From Caulobacter segnis (lineage in GTDB: Bacteria > Pseudomonadota > Alphaproteobacteria > Caulobacterales > Caulobacteraceae), in contig NZ_JARQWW010000002.1 of assembly GCF_029543125.1 (NCBI RefSeq), positions 620,001-684,000 of the forward strand: 64,000 bases of DNA. The letters run 5' to 3'. Below are positions 48,015-57,496 of this stretch, in pieces. The notes beneath the pieces are model-generated. The model did not search any database and had not been told where the DNA came from. It saw only the letters and a list, made by a program, of their open reading frames with translations. The position numbers and the translations under genes are program-made. Position 1 is the first letter of the stretch, and each line of letters opens with the position of its first letter.

Positions 48015-49700
48015 TTAGGCGTCGCGGGACTCGCCCTGGGCTTCGGACAGAGCCAGACGCTCTTCCTCGCTCACGGCGTGATCCGGATCCAGGTCGGCGT
48101 CGTCGAGGCTGGCCTCTTCGTCGTAGACCGGCTCTTCCGGAGCCTCGACCCAGCCCATGACGATGCGGGCGCGCATGATCAGGGCTTCGGCGTCGTCGGG
48201 CGACAAGTTGAAGCTTTCGAGGATGCCCGGCTCACGCACGCGCTCGCCGTTCTTGTTCTCGAACCAGCCGCGCATGTCGTCCGGCACCAGGCCGGCCAGA
48301 TCCTCGACCGTCTTCACGTCGCCCTTGCCCAGGGCCACGGCCATGGGAAGGGTGACGCCCTCGATCTCGAGCACGGCGTCCTCGACGCCCAGCTCGCGAC
48401 GCTTGGCGTCGTACTCGGCGGCTTCCTTCTCCAGATACTCGCGGGCGCGGGTCTGCAGCTCTTCAGCGGTGTCTTCGTCGAAGCCTTCGATCGCCGCGAT
48501 CTCATGCGGCTCCACATAGGCGACGTCCTCCACCGAGGCGAAGCCTTCGGTGACCAGCAGCTGGGCGATGACCTCATCCACATCCAGGGCTTCCTGGAAC
48601 AGGGCGGTGCGCTCGGCGAACTCGCGCTGACGGCGCTCGCTCTCCTGGCTTTCGGTCATGATGTCGATCTGCCAGCCGGTCAGCTGAGAGGCGAGGCGGA
48701 CGTTCTGCCCGCGGCGGCCGATGGCCAGCGACAGCTGCTCGTCCGGCACCACCACTTCGACGCGCTCGTCTTCCTCGTCCATCACCACCTTGGTGACTTC
48801 GGCGGGAGCCAGGCCGTTGACGATGAAGGTCGCCTCGTCCTCGGACCACTGGATGATGTCGATCTTCTCGCCCTGCAGCTCGGCCACCACCGCCTGCACG
48901 CGCGAGCCGCGCATGCCGACGCAGGCGCCGACCGGGTCGATCGAGCTGTCGTTGGAGATGACGGCCATCTTGGCGCGCGAGCCCGGGTCGCGGGCCACGG
49001 CGCGGATCTCGATGACGCCGTCGTACACTTCCGGCACTTCCTGGGCGAACAGCTTGGCCATGAAGCCGCCATGGGCGCGGCTCAGCATGATCTGCGGGCC
49101 CTTGGTCTCGCGACGGACGTCGTAGATGTAGGCGCGGATGCGGTCGTTGAGCTGGAAGTTCTCGCGCGGGATCGACTGGTCGCGGCGCATGATGCCTTCG
49201 CCGCGGCCCAGGTCGACGACCACGTTGCCGTATTCGACGCGCTTGACCACACCGTTGACGATCTCGCCCACGCGATCCTTGTACTCTTCGTACTGGCGCT
49301 CGCGCTCGGCTTCGCGGACCTTATGGGTCACCACCTGGCGGGCCATCTGGGTCTGGACGCGGCCGAACTCGAAGGGCGGCAGGATTTCTTCGGTCACCTG
49401 GCCGACGAAGGCTTCCTTGTCGGCGCGCTTGGCGTCGCTGATCGTGACCTTGCCGACTTCGCCTTCCATCTCGAAGTCGTCCGGCACGACGGTGATGACG
49501 CGCTTCAGGGTCATCTCGCCGGTCTTCGGGTCGATCTTCACGCGGATGTCGTGCTCGGCGCCGTAACGCGAACGGGCGGCCTTCTGGATCGCGTCCTCGA
49601 TCGCCTCGATGACGATCTCCTTCTCGATCGACTTTTCGCGCGCGACGGCGTCGGCGATCTGCAGGAGTTCAAGGCGGTTGGCGGAAATGCCGGTGGCCAT
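48015..49700 (-). CDS. nusA: Transcription termination/antitermination factor NusA
   Basis: RNA polymerase-bound factor controlling pausing, termination and antitermination. The 561-residue protein begins [24 protein letters not shown] and has the N-terminal RNAP-binding domain, S1 domain ([26 protein letters not shown]), two KH domains ([40 protein letters not shown]) and two C-terminal acidic helix-hairpin repeats. It starts two bases after the rimP stop. Likely autoregulates its operon through the leader described at 50274-50301. Confidence 0.97.
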   Translation of the reverse strand: MATGISANRLELLQIADAVAREKSIEKEIVIEAIEDAIQKAARSRYGAEHDIRVKIDPKTGEMTLKRVITVVPDDFEMEGEVGKVTISDAKRADKEAFVGQVTEEILPPFEFGRVQTQMARQVVTHKVREAERERQYEEYKDRVGEIVNGVVKRVEYGNVVVDLGRGEGIMRRDQSIPRENFQLNDRIRAYIYDVRRETKGPQIMLSRAHGGFMAKLFAQEVPEVYDGVIEIRAVARDPGSRAKMAVISNDSSIDPVGACVGMRGSRVQAVVAELQGEKIDIIQWSEDEATFIVNGLAPAEVTKVVMDEEDERVEVVVPDEQLSLAIGRRGQNVRLASQLTGWQIDIMTESQESERRQREFAERTALFQEALDVDEVIAQLLVTEGFASVEDVAYVEPHEIAAIEGFDEDTAEELQTRAREYLEKEAAEYDAKRRELGVEDAVLEIEGVTLPMAVALGKGDVKTVEDLAGLVPDDMRGWFENKNGERVREPGILESFNLSPDDAEALIMRARIVMGWVEAPEEPVYDEEASLDDADLDPDHAVSEEERLALSEAQGESRDA

Positions 49701-49702
49701 GG

Positions 49703-50251
49703 TCAGTCCTCTTCACTCTCGGACGATTGTTCGGATTCGATGCGGGCGGCCCGTTGGTCGGCCCCACGTTTCATGAGCTGGTCGGTGAGGACCAGCTTGG
49801 CCTCGACCACCCAGGCGAAGGGGACGAGAGCCGTCTCCTCCTCGCCTTCGAGGTCGATGCAGATGTTGTCGTCTTCGACGCCGGCCAGGATTCCCTTGAA
49901 CCGCTTGCGGCCGTCGGCCAGGCGGTCCAGCTCCAGCCGGGCCTCCAGGCCTTCATAGGTGTCGAAGTCCTTCAGGCGGGTCAGCGGACGATCGACGCCG
50001 GGGCTCGACACCTCCAGCAGATACTCGCCGCTGATCGGGTCAACGGAGTCCAGCACCTCGGACACGGCGCGCGACAGGCGGGCGCAGTCCTCGACGTTCA
50101 TGTCGCCATCAGGGCGCTCGGCCATGATCTGCAGGCGGCGCTGCTCCTTGCCCGCCATCAGACGAAGGCGGACGATCTCGTAACCGACGGCCTCGGCCAC
50201 CGGATCGAGCAGCTCCACGAGCTGGCGGTCTTCAGCGGTTCTACCGCGCAA
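49703..50251 (-). CDS. rimP: Ribosome maturation factor RimP
   Basis: Assists 30S assembly. The 182-residue protein contains [46 protein letters not shown] and the signature [20 protein letters not shown], ending in an acidic tail. I set the start at TTG 50251 because AGAGG lies seven bases upstream and the residues before it (which would run to ATG 50425) cover the promoter and terminator and are not conserved. First gene of rimP-nusA-ylxR-infB. Confidence 0.93.
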   Translation of the reverse strand: MRGRTAEDRQLVELLDPVAEAVGYEIVRLRLMAGKEQRRLQIMAERPDGDMNVEDCARLSRAVSEVLDSVDPISGEYLLEVSSPGVDRPLTRLKDFDTYEGLEARLELDRLADGRKRFKGILAGVEDDNICIDLEGEEETALVPFAWVVEAKLVLTDQLMKRGADQRAARIESEQSSESEED

Positions 50252-50273
50252 AGCTTGACCTCTTTCAGCCAAC

Positions 50274-50301
50274 AAAAAAGCGGCGGGCTTTCGCCGCCGC
50301 T
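50274..50301 (-). terminator. Intrinsic terminator/attenuator in the rimP leader
   Basis: Read leftwards: AGCGGCGG (50301-50294), loop CGAAAGC, CCGCCGCT (50286-50279), then a run of six T (50279-50274). It lies between the proposed promoter and the rimP ribosome site, 22 bases before the start codon. It could be a regulated attenuator of the nusA operon, or a stop for antisense transcripts from the XRE gene further upstream. Confidence 0.75.
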
Positions 50302-50340
50302 CGAAAGCGCTATCCAGCGCGATCGGACGATGTTGCGGTG

Positions 50341-50369
50341 AATATAGCGCTGGATATCGAGGAGCGCAA
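50341..50369 (-). promoter_or_regulatory. Candidate promoter of rimP-nusA-ylxR-infB
   Basis: Read leftwards: TTGCGC (50369-50364), 17 bases, TATATT (50346-50341). A 10-base dyad (TATCCAGCGC and its complement at about 50311-50320 and 50346-50355) flanks the start region, and a nine-base dyad GCGCAAATC/GATTTGCGC spans 50364-50395. Confidence 0.6.
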
Positions 50370-50434
50370 ATCCCCCGTCCGGCGGCGATTTGCGCCTTGC
50401 GCGTCCGTGGGGAGCGGGACCACAAGACGGCGCG

Positions 50435-51205
50435 ATGCTGCTGACCGATCCCATCTTCTACGCCGTGGCCGTGCCGGCCGTGATCATTCTTGGCCTGGCC
50501 AAAGGCGGGTTCGCCGGCGTGGGGGTGGTGGCGGTGCCCTTGATGACCCTGATCATGCCGCCGGTGCAGGCCGCTTCGATCATCCTGCCGATCCTGCTCG
50601 TGCAGGACGTGGTGGGGGTGTGGGCGTTCCGAAAGACGGTGGAGTTCAGCCTCCTCAAGCTGCTGCTGCCCAGCGCGGCGGTGGGCATCTTCTTGGGTTT
50701 CGCCCTGGCGGCCTTCGTCTCATCGGCGGCGGTGGAGCTGGCGGTGGGCGCCGTGTCCATCGTCTTCGCCCTGCAGCGCCTGTGGGCCGAACGGGCGGTG
50801 AAGGCGGCGGCGGAGGTCCAGGGCAAGCCGTCCTCGCCCATTCTCGGCGCGATCTGCGGCGCAGCCTCGGGCTTCACCAGCCAGATCGCCCATGCCGGCG
50901 GGCCGCCCTTTCAAATGTACGTCCTGCCCAAGCGCCTGCCGCGCGACCTGTTCATCGGCACCAGCGCGGTGTTCTTCGCGGTCGTGAACTGGATGAAGGT
51001 TCCGGCCTATTTCGCCCTGGGCCAGATCAACCGCGACAGCCTCATGGCGGCCGGCGTGCTGTTGCCCTTCGCGGTGGCCTCCACCTGGGCCGGGGTGGTG
51101 CTGGTCCGCAAGGTGCCGGCCGAGGGATTCTACCGCTTCATCTACATCTTGCTGGTCGTGGTCGGCGCCAAGCTGGTCTGGGACGGTGCGGCGGGCCTGC
51201 TCTAG
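50435..51205 (+). CDS. TauE/SafE family (TSUP) membrane transporter
   Basis: A 256-residue protein with about eight hydrophobic helices. Family signs: [44 protein letters not shown] at the N-terminus and [51 protein letters not shown] in the second half. TSUP proteins move sulfite, sulfoacetate or other organic anions; the substrate is unknown. Start ATG 50435. Its stop overlaps the convergent XRE gene stop by four bases. Confidence 0.9.
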   Translation: MLLTDPIFYAVAVPAVIILGLAKGGFAGVGVVAVPLMTLIMPPVQAASIILPILLVQDVVGVWAFRKTVEFSLLKLLLPSAAVGIFLGFALAAFVSSAAVELAVGAVSIVFALQRLWAERAVKAAAEVQGKPSSPILGAICGAASGFTSQIAHAGGPPFQMYVLPKRLPRDLFIGTSAVFFAVVNWMKVPAYFALGQINRDSLMAAGVLLPFAVASTWAGVVLVRKVPAEGFYRFIYILLVVVGAKLVWDGAAGLL

Positions 51206-52026
51206 CCGGCCAGCGATCGGCAGAACGCCTCGGTCGCCTCGTCCGCCGGAAACATGCATTCGATCCGCAGACCCTCGACCGTCACGTCCCGGGCCGTGCC
51301 GAACGTGGTCAGGGTCGAGAAGAAGCGCAGCTCCAGGTCATCCTTGCGGAACACCGTGGTGATCACCGGCAGGGGCGTCGCGCCCAGCTCCCGCCGCCGC
51401 CAGTCCTGCGGCACGTCGGGATAGGACAGCACCTCGGCCAGCAGGGCTCGGGCCCTCATGTCGGACGGCGCGGCGGCGGCTTCATGATGCAGGTGCCGGA
51501 TCAGGTCGCCCGCCACCTCCTCCCAATTGGCCAGCAAGGGGCGCATGTCCGCGGGGTCGAAGACCTGGCGCAGGATGTTGCCGTGGGTCGGGCCGCCCGG
51601 CTTCAGGGCGCCAAACACCCGCTGCATGGCGGGATTGACCATCAGAACATCCCAGTGACGGTCGATGACGAAGGCCGGGAACGGCTCCTGCTGGCGGATG
51701 ATGAACTCCACCGCCTTGCGCAGCAGCGCCATCTCCGGATCCGCGAGGGCCGTCTCGCGGTACTTGGGGGCGTAGCCGGCGGCGACCAGCAGACTGTTGC
51801 GCTCGCGCAAGGGCATCTCCAGGGCGTCGGCAAGCTGCTCAACCAACTCACGGCCGGGCTGCGACTTGCCAGTCTCCACCCAGCTCAGGTGGCGGGAGGA
51901 GACATTCGCCTCCAGGGCCAGATCGAGCTGGCTCATCCGTCGGGCGGCGCGCCACTCGCGCAGCAGATCGCCGACGCGGCTCGGGGCGGCGGGCGGATTT
52001 GGGGATCGGAGGGCGTTGGATCGCAT
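51202..52026 (-). CDS. XRE family regulator with MmyB-like ligand-binding domain
   Basis: A 274-residue protein: an N-terminal HTH (residues about 22-75; REWRAARRMSQLDLALEANVSSRHLSWVETGKSQPGRE) and a C-terminal PAS-like MmyB domain (AFVIDRHWDVLMVNPAMQRVFGALKPGGPTHGNILRQVFDPADMR; FRKDDLELRFFSTLTTFGTARDVTVEGLRIECMFPAD). Such regulators are usually encoded divergently to the gene they control, here the alpha/beta hydrolase-like gene 110 bases away. Start ATG 52026. A TGAGACG direct repeat at 52066 and 52077 in the shared gap may be a binding site. Confidence 0.88.
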   Translation of the reverse strand: MRSNALRSPNPPAAPSRVGDLLREWRAARRMSQLDLALEANVSSRHLSWVETGKSQPGRELVEQLADALEMPLRERNSLLVAAGYAPKYRETALADPEMALLRKAVEFIIRQQEPFPAFVIDRHWDVLMVNPAMQRVFGALKPGGPTHGNILRQVFDPADMRPLLANWEEVAGDLIRHLHHEAAAAPSDMRARALLAEVLSYPDVPQDWRRRELGATPLPVITTVFRKDDLELRFFSTLTTFGTARDVTVEGLRIECMFPADEATEAFCRSLAG

Positions 52027-52136
52027 GGCCGAAGAATACAAGCCGCGTGACCACAGGCCATGACCTGAGACGTCATTGAGACGGCGACGCCGCATCCTTA
52101 GCCCTCAAGAGGATGCAATCTCTGAAGGCTATCCCG

Positions 52137-53087
52137 ATGCAACGCAGACAGTTCCTCGCCGCGACGGCGGCTTTAGGGTTGGCCGGACCCGCCCTGGCTG
52201 GCGACAAGGCCGCGCGTGACGTTCAGCACGCCCGGGACTACACGACCCGGCGGCGCTTCATGGCCACGCGCTTCGGCAAGACCGCCTATGTGGAGCGTGG
52301 CGACGGCCCCGCCGCCCTGTTCCTGCACGGCTTTCCGCTGAGCAGCTTCCAATGGCGCGACGCCATCGCCCTGCTCTCGCCTCACCGCCGCTGCATCGCG
52401 CCCGATTTCATGGGGCTGGGGCTGACCGAGGTCGCCCGGGGTCAAGGCGTCGCGCCCGCCGATCAGGTGGAGATGCTGACCGTGCTGCTGGAGCGCCTGG
52501 GCGTCGACCGTTTCGACCTGATCGCCAACGACAGCGGCGGGGCGGTGGCCCAGCTTCTAGCCCTGCGCCATCCGGGGCGGGTGCGGACCCTGCTGCTGAC
52601 CAATTGCGACGTGGAGCCGGACAGCCCGCCGCCGGCCCTTCTGCCGGTGATCGAGATGGCGCGGGAGGGGACCTATCCCGACACGTGGCTGGTCCCGTGG
52701 CTGGCCGACAAGGCGCTGTGCCGGTCGGCCGAAGGACTGGGCGGCCTCTGCTACAGCGACCCCGCCCAGCCCACGGACGCGGCCATCGAACAGTATCTGG
52801 GTCCGCTGGTCGCCTCGCCGGAACGCAAGGCCCTGACCAACGCCTACACCCTGGGGCTGGACCCCAATCCGCTGGCCGGGATCGAGAAGGATCTGCGCAA
52901 GCTGCAGGTCCCGGCCCGCATCGTCTGGGGCATGAGCGACGACATCTTCTCCAAGGACAGCCCCGGCTATCTCGACCGCGTGCTGCCCCAGTCGCGGGGC
53001 GTGCGCCGGCTGGAGAAAGCCAAGCTGTTCTTTCCCGAAGAATACCCCGAGGTCATCGCCGAAGAGGCCCTGAAGCTCTGGGCCTAG
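52137..53087 (+). CDS. Tat-exported alpha/beta hydrolase-fold protein lacking the catalytic histidine
   Basis: A 316-residue protein with a Tat-like signal (MQRRQFLAATAALGLAGPALA). The core resembles haloalkane dehalogenases and epoxide hydrolases: oxyanion motif HGFP (64-67), nucleophile position Asp132 in ANDSGG, acid region WGMSDD. At the position of the catalytic His the sequence reads AKLFFPEEYPE, with Leu297 in place of His. Hydrolase activity is therefore doubtful. Start ATG 52137 has GAAGG about nine bases upstream; ATG 52113 sits directly on its own AGAGG. Divergent from the XRE regulator. Confidence 0.83.
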   Translation: MQRRQFLAATAALGLAGPALAGDKAARDVQHARDYTTRRRFMATRFGKTAYVERGDGPAALFLHGFPLSSFQWRDAIALLSPHRRCIAPDFMGLGLTEVARGQGVAPADQVEMLTVLLERLGVDRFDLIANDSGGAVAQLLALRHPGRVRTLLLTNCDVEPDSPPPALLPVIEMAREGTYPDTWLVPWLADKALCRSAEGLGGLCYSDPAQPTDAAIEQYLGPLVASPERKALTNAYTLGLDPNPLAGIEKDLRKLQVPARIVWGMSDDIFSKDSPGYLDRVLPQSRGVRRLEKAKLFFPEEYPEVIAEEALKLWA

Positions 53088-53090
53088 ACC

Positions 53091-54077
53091 TTAGAGCATG
53101 GAAGGAATGACACGGTCCGGCGGACGGTGGCCGTCCATGAAGGTCTTGATGTTGACGATGACCTTCTCGCCCATGTCCGTCCGCCCTTCCACCGTGGCCG
53201 AGCCCATGTGGGGCAGCAGCACGACATTGGGCAGCTTGAGCAGCTTGGGATTGATCGCCGGTTCGTGCTCGTAGACGTCCAGGCCGGCGCCGGCGATTTC
53301 GCCGCGGGCCAGCATGTTGGCCAGAGCGCCTTCGTCGATCACCTCGCCGCGCGCGGTGTTGACCACGATCGCGTCGGGCCGCAGCAGCTTCAGCCGGCGG
53401 GCCGACAGCAGGTGATAGGTCGCCGGGGTGTGCGGGCAGTTGACCGAGATCACATCCATGCGGGCGAGCATCTGGTCGAGGCTTTCCCAGTAGGTCGCGC
53501 CCAGCTCGTCGGCGATGCGCGGGCTGACCGGCTTGCGGTTGTGATAGTGAACCTGCATGCCGAAGGCCTTGGCCCGGCGGCCCAGGGCCTGGCCGATCCG
53601 ACCCATGCCGATGATGCCCAGGCGCTTGCCCCAGATCCGCCGGCCCAGCATCCAGGTCGGCGACCAGCCGGCGAAATCGCCGCTCTGAACCACGTTCGCC
53701 CCCTCCACTACCCGGCGGGCGGCGGCCATGATCAGGCTCATGGTCAGGTCGGCGGTGTCTTCGGTCAGCACGCCGGGGGTGTTGGTGACGGTGATCCCCC
53801 GCGCGTTGGCGGTGGCCACGTCGATATTGTCCACCCCGGCCCCGAAATTGGCGATCAGCTTCAGCTGTTCGCCGGCCCGAGACAGCAGCCGCGAGTCGAT
53901 CCGGTCGGTGATGGTGGGCACCAGGACATCGGCGCGGCTCATGGCGTCAACGAGCTGATCGACGGACATCGGCGTGTCTTCGAGGTTGAGTTCCGTATCG
54001 AAAAGCTCGCGCATCCGGGTCTCGACCGGATCGGGGAGTTTTCGCGTAACGACGACTTTGGGCTTGCGGGCTGCCAT
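53091..54077 (-). CDS. D-isomer 2-hydroxyacid dehydrogenase (glyoxylate/hydroxypyruvate reductase-like)
   Basis: A 328-residue NAD(P)-dependent enzyme. Motifs: GAGVDNIDVATANARGI, Rossmann GIIGMGRIGQALGRRAKAFGM, NCPHTPATYHLLSARRL, the catalytic Arg in NTARGEVIDEGAL, Glu in LDVYEHEP and His in LLPHMGSAT. The sequence is of the GRHPR/GyaR type reducing glyoxylate or hydroxypyruvate. The N-terminus MAARKPKVVVTRKLPDPVETRM starts at 54077. It ends four bases from the hydrolase-fold gene and is divergent from the SH3 protein gene. Confidence 0.92.
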   Translation of the reverse strand: MAARKPKVVVTRKLPDPVETRMRELFDTELNLEDTPMSVDQLVDAMSRADVLVPTITDRIDSRLLSRAGEQLKLIANFGAGVDNIDVATANARGITVTNTPGVLTEDTADLTMSLIMAAARRVVEGANVVQSGDFAGWSPTWMLGRRIWGKRLGIIGMGRIGQALGRRAKAFGMQVHYHNRKPVSPRIADELGATYWESLDQMLARMDVISVNCPHTPATYHLLSARRLKLLRPDAIVVNTARGEVIDEGALANMLARGEIAGAGLDVYEHEPAINPKLLKLPNVVLLPHMGSATVEGRTDMGEKVIVNIKTFMDGHRPPDRVIPSML

Positions 54078-54194
54078 CGGCGGTCTGAAAGAAGCTCTCT
54101 GCGCAGGGAGTGTTCGGCCGTTCGGCCTTTTTGTATTCCTGACCAGTATCAGACGGTTCGCGAGGGGCAAAGCAAGGTGGCGTTCGGAAAAGGC

Positions 54195-54725
54195 ATGACC
54201 CAGCGTAAGCCGCGAAAGGCGGCGATCGCCGCTTTTTTCCTGGTCGCGCCCCTCATGCTGGCCGCCTGCGAGAAGGAGACGGAAGCCGCCTCTGGCCGGA
54301 TCGGCCCGTCCGGCTTGCCGGTCCCCCGCTACGTCGCCCTGAAGTTCGACGAGGTGAACGCCCGCGCCGGCCCCGGCGAGGACCACAAGGTTCTCTGGGT
54401 GTACCGCGCCAAGGGTCTGCCCGTGCAGGTGGTGGCCGAAACCCGCGACTGGCGCCGAATTTGTGATCCCCAGGGCGGCCTCGCCTGGGTCAAGGGGCGG
54501 GTCACCGATGGCCGCCGCACGGTCATGCGGGTGGAGCCCGAGCCCCTGGCCATGCGCGCGCAGCCCAAGCTGGAGGCCAAGACGGATGCCTATCTGAGCG
54601 GCGAGGCCATCGCCGGTCTGGACCGCTGCGAGGACGGCTGGTGCCGCATCAAGGCCGGCGGCCGAAAGGGCTGGATCCCTGAAAACGCGGTCTGGGGGAC
54701 CGATCCGAAAACCCAATGCCGTTGA
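54195..54725 (+). CDS. SH3-domain protein with lipoprotein-type signal
   Basis: A 176-residue exported protein. The N-terminus has a hydrophobic signal ending MLAAC, which could be a lipobox. Two bacterial SH3-like repeats follow: YVALKFDEVNARAGPGEDHKVLWVY...GGLAWVKG and AMRAQPKLEAKTDAYLSGEAIAGLDRCEDGWCRIKAGGRKGWIPE. Such domains bind peptidoglycan or proteins in the envelope. Start ATG 54195; an upstream GTG at 54177 with GAGGGG nine bases before it is also possible. Lies upstream of fabA by 69 bases. Confidence 0.85.
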   Translation: MTQRKPRKAAIAAFFLVAPLMLAACEKETEAASGRIGPSGLPVPRYVALKFDEVNARAGPGEDHKVLWVYRAKGLPVQVVAETRDWRRICDPQGGLAWVKGRVTDGRRTVMRVEPEPLAMRAQPKLEAKTDAYLSGEAIAGLDRCEDGWCRIKAGGRKGWIPENAVWGTDPKTQCR

Positions 54726-54745
54726 GGCGCGTTGCATCAACGTGC

Positions 54746-54780
54746 TAGGGCGAGACGCTTCGGCGACATGGTTCGCCCTA
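54746..54780. promoter_or_regulatory. Dyad TAGGGCGA/TCGCCCTA before fabA
   Basis: Eight-base inverted arms at 54746-54753 and 54773-54780, 15 bases before the fabA ATG. It may be an operator of the fabA-fabB unit or part of a terminator for the SH3 protein gene; no regulator is identified. Confidence 0.4.
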
Positions 54781-54794
54781 AAAGAGATGAATTG

Positions 54795-55331
54795 ATGACG
54801 GCTGAGACCACCCACGTCCGCAAGAGCACCTACGATTTCGAGGAGCTGCTGGCCTGCGGCCGCGGCGAGATGTTCGGTCCGGGCAACGCCCAGCTGCCGG
54901 TCCCGCCGATGCTGATGTTCAACCGCATCGTGAAGATCGAGTCCGACGGCGGCGCCTACGGCAAGGGCTACGTGGAGGCGGAGTTCGACATCGACCCGTC
55001 GCTCTGGTTCTTCGACTGCCACTTCATCGGCGACCCGGTGATGCCCGGCTGCCTGGGCCTGGACGCCATGTGGCAGCTGGTCGGCTTCTTCCTGGGCTGG
55101 TCCGGCGCGCCGGGCCGCGGCCGCGCCCTGGGCGTGGGCGAGGTGAAGTTCACCGGCCAAGTCACTCCGGACATCAAGAAGGTGGTCTACAAGATCGACC
55201 TGAAGCGCGTGATCATGCGCAAGCTCGTCATGGGCATCGGCGACGGTGTCATGGAAGCGGATGGAAAGGTCATCTACGAGACCAAGGACCTGAAGGTCGG
55301 CCTGTTCACCGCCGAGCAGATGGCGTCCTGA
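54795..55331 (+). CDS. fabA: 3-hydroxydecanoyl-ACP dehydratase/isomerase FabA
   Basis: Dehydrates 3-hydroxydecanoyl-ACP and isomerises trans-2- to cis-3-decenoyl-ACP, the branch point to unsaturated fatty acids. The 178-residue protein has the hot-dog active site: His76 in [24 protein letters not shown], with Asp90, and [13 protein letters not shown]. Start 54795 is preceded by AGAGATGAATTG. Followed by fabB and fabI on the same strand, a standard alphaproteobacterial fabAB pair. Confidence 0.97.
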   Translation: MTAETTHVRKSTYDFEELLACGRGEMFGPGNAQLPVPPMLMFNRIVKIESDGGAYGKGYVEAEFDIDPSLWFFDCHFIGDPVMPGCLGLDAMWQLVGFFLGWSGAPGRGRALGVGEVKFTGQVTPDIKKVVYKIDLKRVIMRKLVMGIGDGVMEADGKVIYETKDLKVGLFTAEQMAS

Positions 55332-55390
55332 TCCATTAACCGAACCGGCCGCCAGAGCCGGAACCGCAGGGTGGGAGAAGAGGAATAGAT

Positions 55391-56608
55391 ATGCGTCGCG
55401 TCGTGGTCACCGGCATCGGCATCGTTTCGTCGATCGGCAACAACGCCAATGAAGTCCTAGCCTCCCTGCGGGAGGCCAAGTCCGGCGTCCGCGCCGCCCC
55501 CACCTACGCGGAGCTCGGCTTCCGCTCTCAGGTGGAGGCCGCGCCGCAGATCGACTGGGAATCCCTGGTCGACCGCCGCGCCGCCCGTTTCCTGGCCCAG
55601 GGCACGGCCTTCGGCCACATCGCCATGGAGCAGGCCATCGCCGACGCCGGCCTCGAGGAGTCCGATGTCTCCAACGAGCGCACCGGCCTGATCGTCGGCT
55701 CGGGCGGCCCGTCCACCCAGGCCATCATCCAGGCGGCCGAGACCACCAAGGAGAAGGGCCCCAAGCGCATCGGGCCGTTCGCCGTCCCCAAGGCCATGAG
55801 CTCGGGCCCGTCGGCCGTCCTGGCCACCTGGTTCAAGATCCGCGGCCTGAACTTCTCGATCAGCTCGGCCTGCGCCACCTCCACTCACTGCATCGGCTCG
55901 GGCTACGAACAGATCGCCCTGGGCAAGCAGGACATCGTCTTCGCCGGCGGCACCGAAGAGATCGACTGGAGCCTGTCGAACCTGTTCGACGCCATGGGCG
56001 CCATGTCCACGCACTTCAACGAGACGCCTTCGGTGGCCAGCCGCGCCTATGACAAGGACCGCGACGGCTTCGTCATCGCCGGCGGCGCGGGCATCCTCGT
56101 CCTCGAGGAGCTTGAGCACGCGAACGCGCGCGGCGCGAAGATCTATGGGGAAGTCGTGGGCTACGCCGCCAATTCCGACGGCTTCGACATGGTCGCGCCC
56201 TCGGGCGAAGGCGCCGTGCGCTGCATGAACCTGGCCTGGAAAGAGGCCGGCGGACGCAAGATCGACTATCTGAACCCGCACGGCACCTCCACGCCGGTGG
56301 GCGACAGCAAGGAGATGGGCGCGGTTCGCGAGGTGTTCGGGGCCAATGCGCCGCTGATCTCCTCAACCAAGTCCCTGACCGGTCACAGCCTGGGCGCCGC
56401 CGGCGCGCAGGAGGCGATCTATTCGATCCTGATGATGCAGAACGGCTTCGCCGCCGAGAGCGCCCACATCGAGAACCTCGATCCGGAGTTCGCCGACCTG
56501 CCGATCCTGCGCCAGCGCGCGGACCAGCCGATCGGCACGGTGATGTCCAACAGCTTCGGCTTCGGCGGCACCAACGGCTGCCTGATCATGAGCCGCCTGG
56601 ACGTCTAG
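55391..56608 (+). CDS. fabB: 3-oxoacyl-ACP synthase I FabB
   Basis: Condensing enzyme that elongates cis-3-decenoyl-ACP in unsaturated fatty acid synthesis. The 405-residue protein has catalytic Cys161 in [11 protein letters not shown], the two histidines in [11 protein letters not shown] and [10 protein letters not shown], and the C-terminal [10 protein letters not shown] loop. Start 55391 has an AGAAGAGG motif upstream. It follows fabA by 59 bases; the pairing with FabA identifies it as FabB rather than FabF. Confidence 0.96.
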   Translation: MRRVVVTGIGIVSSIGNNANEVLASLREAKSGVRAAPTYAELGFRSQVEAAPQIDWESLVDRRAARFLAQGTAFGHIAMEQAIADAGLEESDVSNERTGLIVGSGGPSTQAIIQAAETTKEKGPKRIGPFAVPKAMSSGPSAVLATWFKIRGLNFSISSACATSTHCIGSGYEQIALGKQDIVFAGGTEEIDWSLSNLFDAMGAMSTHFNETPSVASRAYDKDRDGFVIAGGAGILVLEELEHANARGAKIYGEVVGYAANSDGFDMVAPSGEGAVRCMNLAWKEAGGRKIDYLNPHGTSTPVGDSKEMGAVREVFGANAPLISSTKSLTGHSLGAAGAQEAIYSILMMQNGFAAESAHIENLDPEFADLPILRQRADQPIGTVMSNSFGFGGTNGCLIMSRLDV

Positions 56609-56680
56609 GACTCTTCCCTGACCGGGCGCTTTGCTTCAAAAGCGCCGTTCACGACACCCAATTCCAAGGGAGGCCGAGCC

Positions 56681-57496
56681 ATGGCCGACGACTACACCTT
56701 CCCGACCGGCGAGCTCATGAAGGGCAAGAAGGGCCTGGTCATGGGCGTGGCCAATCACAACTCCATCGCCTGGGGCATCGCTTCGCAGCTCGCCGCCCAG
56801 GGCGCCGAGATGATCTTCACCTACATGGGCGAAGGCCTTGAGCGCCGCGTGCGTCCGCTGGCCGAGAGCATCGGGGTGAAGACCCTGATCCAGGCTGACG
56901 TCACCGACGACGCCTCCATGGACGCCGCCTTCGCCGAGATCGAAAAGGTCTTCGGCAAGCTGGACTTCGTGATCCACTCGGTGGCTTTCGCCAACAAGGA
57001 TGAGCTGAAGGGCTCGTTCGTGGACAACACCACCCGCGAAGGCTTCCTGACGGCCATGAACATCTCGGCCTTCAGCTTCGTGGACGTGGCCAAGCGCGCC
57101 TCGAAGATCATGCCGGACGGCGGTTCGCTGATCACCATGACCTATCTGGGGTCTGAGCGGACCATCCCGAACTACAACACCATGGGCGTGGCCAAGGCGG
57201 CTCTCGAAGCCTCCACCCGCTACATCGCCCGCGACCTGGGCCCCAAGGGCATCCGCGTCAACGCCATCTCGGCCGGCGCCATGCGCACCCTGTCCCTGGC
57301 CGGCATCAGCGGCGGCCGCGGCATGATCGCCCAGGGCCGCGCCTTCTCGGCCATGAAGGAAGACACGTCGATGGAAGGCGTCGCCGGCTGCGCCCTGTGG
57401 CTGGCCTCCGACCTGGGCCGCTCGACCACGGGCGAAGTCGTCCACGTGGACGCCGGCTTCCACATGATGGGCATGCCCGACGAGGCAGAGGCCTAA
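56681..57496 (+). CDS. fabI: Enoyl-ACP reductase FabI
   Basis: NADH-dependent enoyl-ACP reductase, last step of the elongation cycle. The 271-residue SDR-type protein has GVANHNSIAWGIA, the active-site Tyr155 and Tyr165-x6-Lys172 (NYNTMGVAK), and GPKGIRVNAISAGAMRTLS. GGAGG precedes the ATG. Part of fabA-fabB-fabI. Its TAA overlaps the convergent tetR TAG by four bases. Confidence 0.96.
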   Translation: MADDYTFPTGELMKGKKGLVMGVANHNSIAWGIASQLAAQGAEMIFTYMGEGLERRVRPLAESIGVKTLIQADVTDDASMDAAFAEIEKVFGKLDFVIHSVAFANKDELKGSFVDNTTREGFLTAMNISAFSFVDVAKRASKIMPDGGSLITMTYLGSERTIPNYNTMGVAKAALEASTRYIARDLGPKGIRVNAISAGAMRTLSLAGISGGRGMIAQGRAFSAMKEDTSMEGVAGCALWLASDLGRSTTGEVVHVDAGFHMMGMPDEAEA

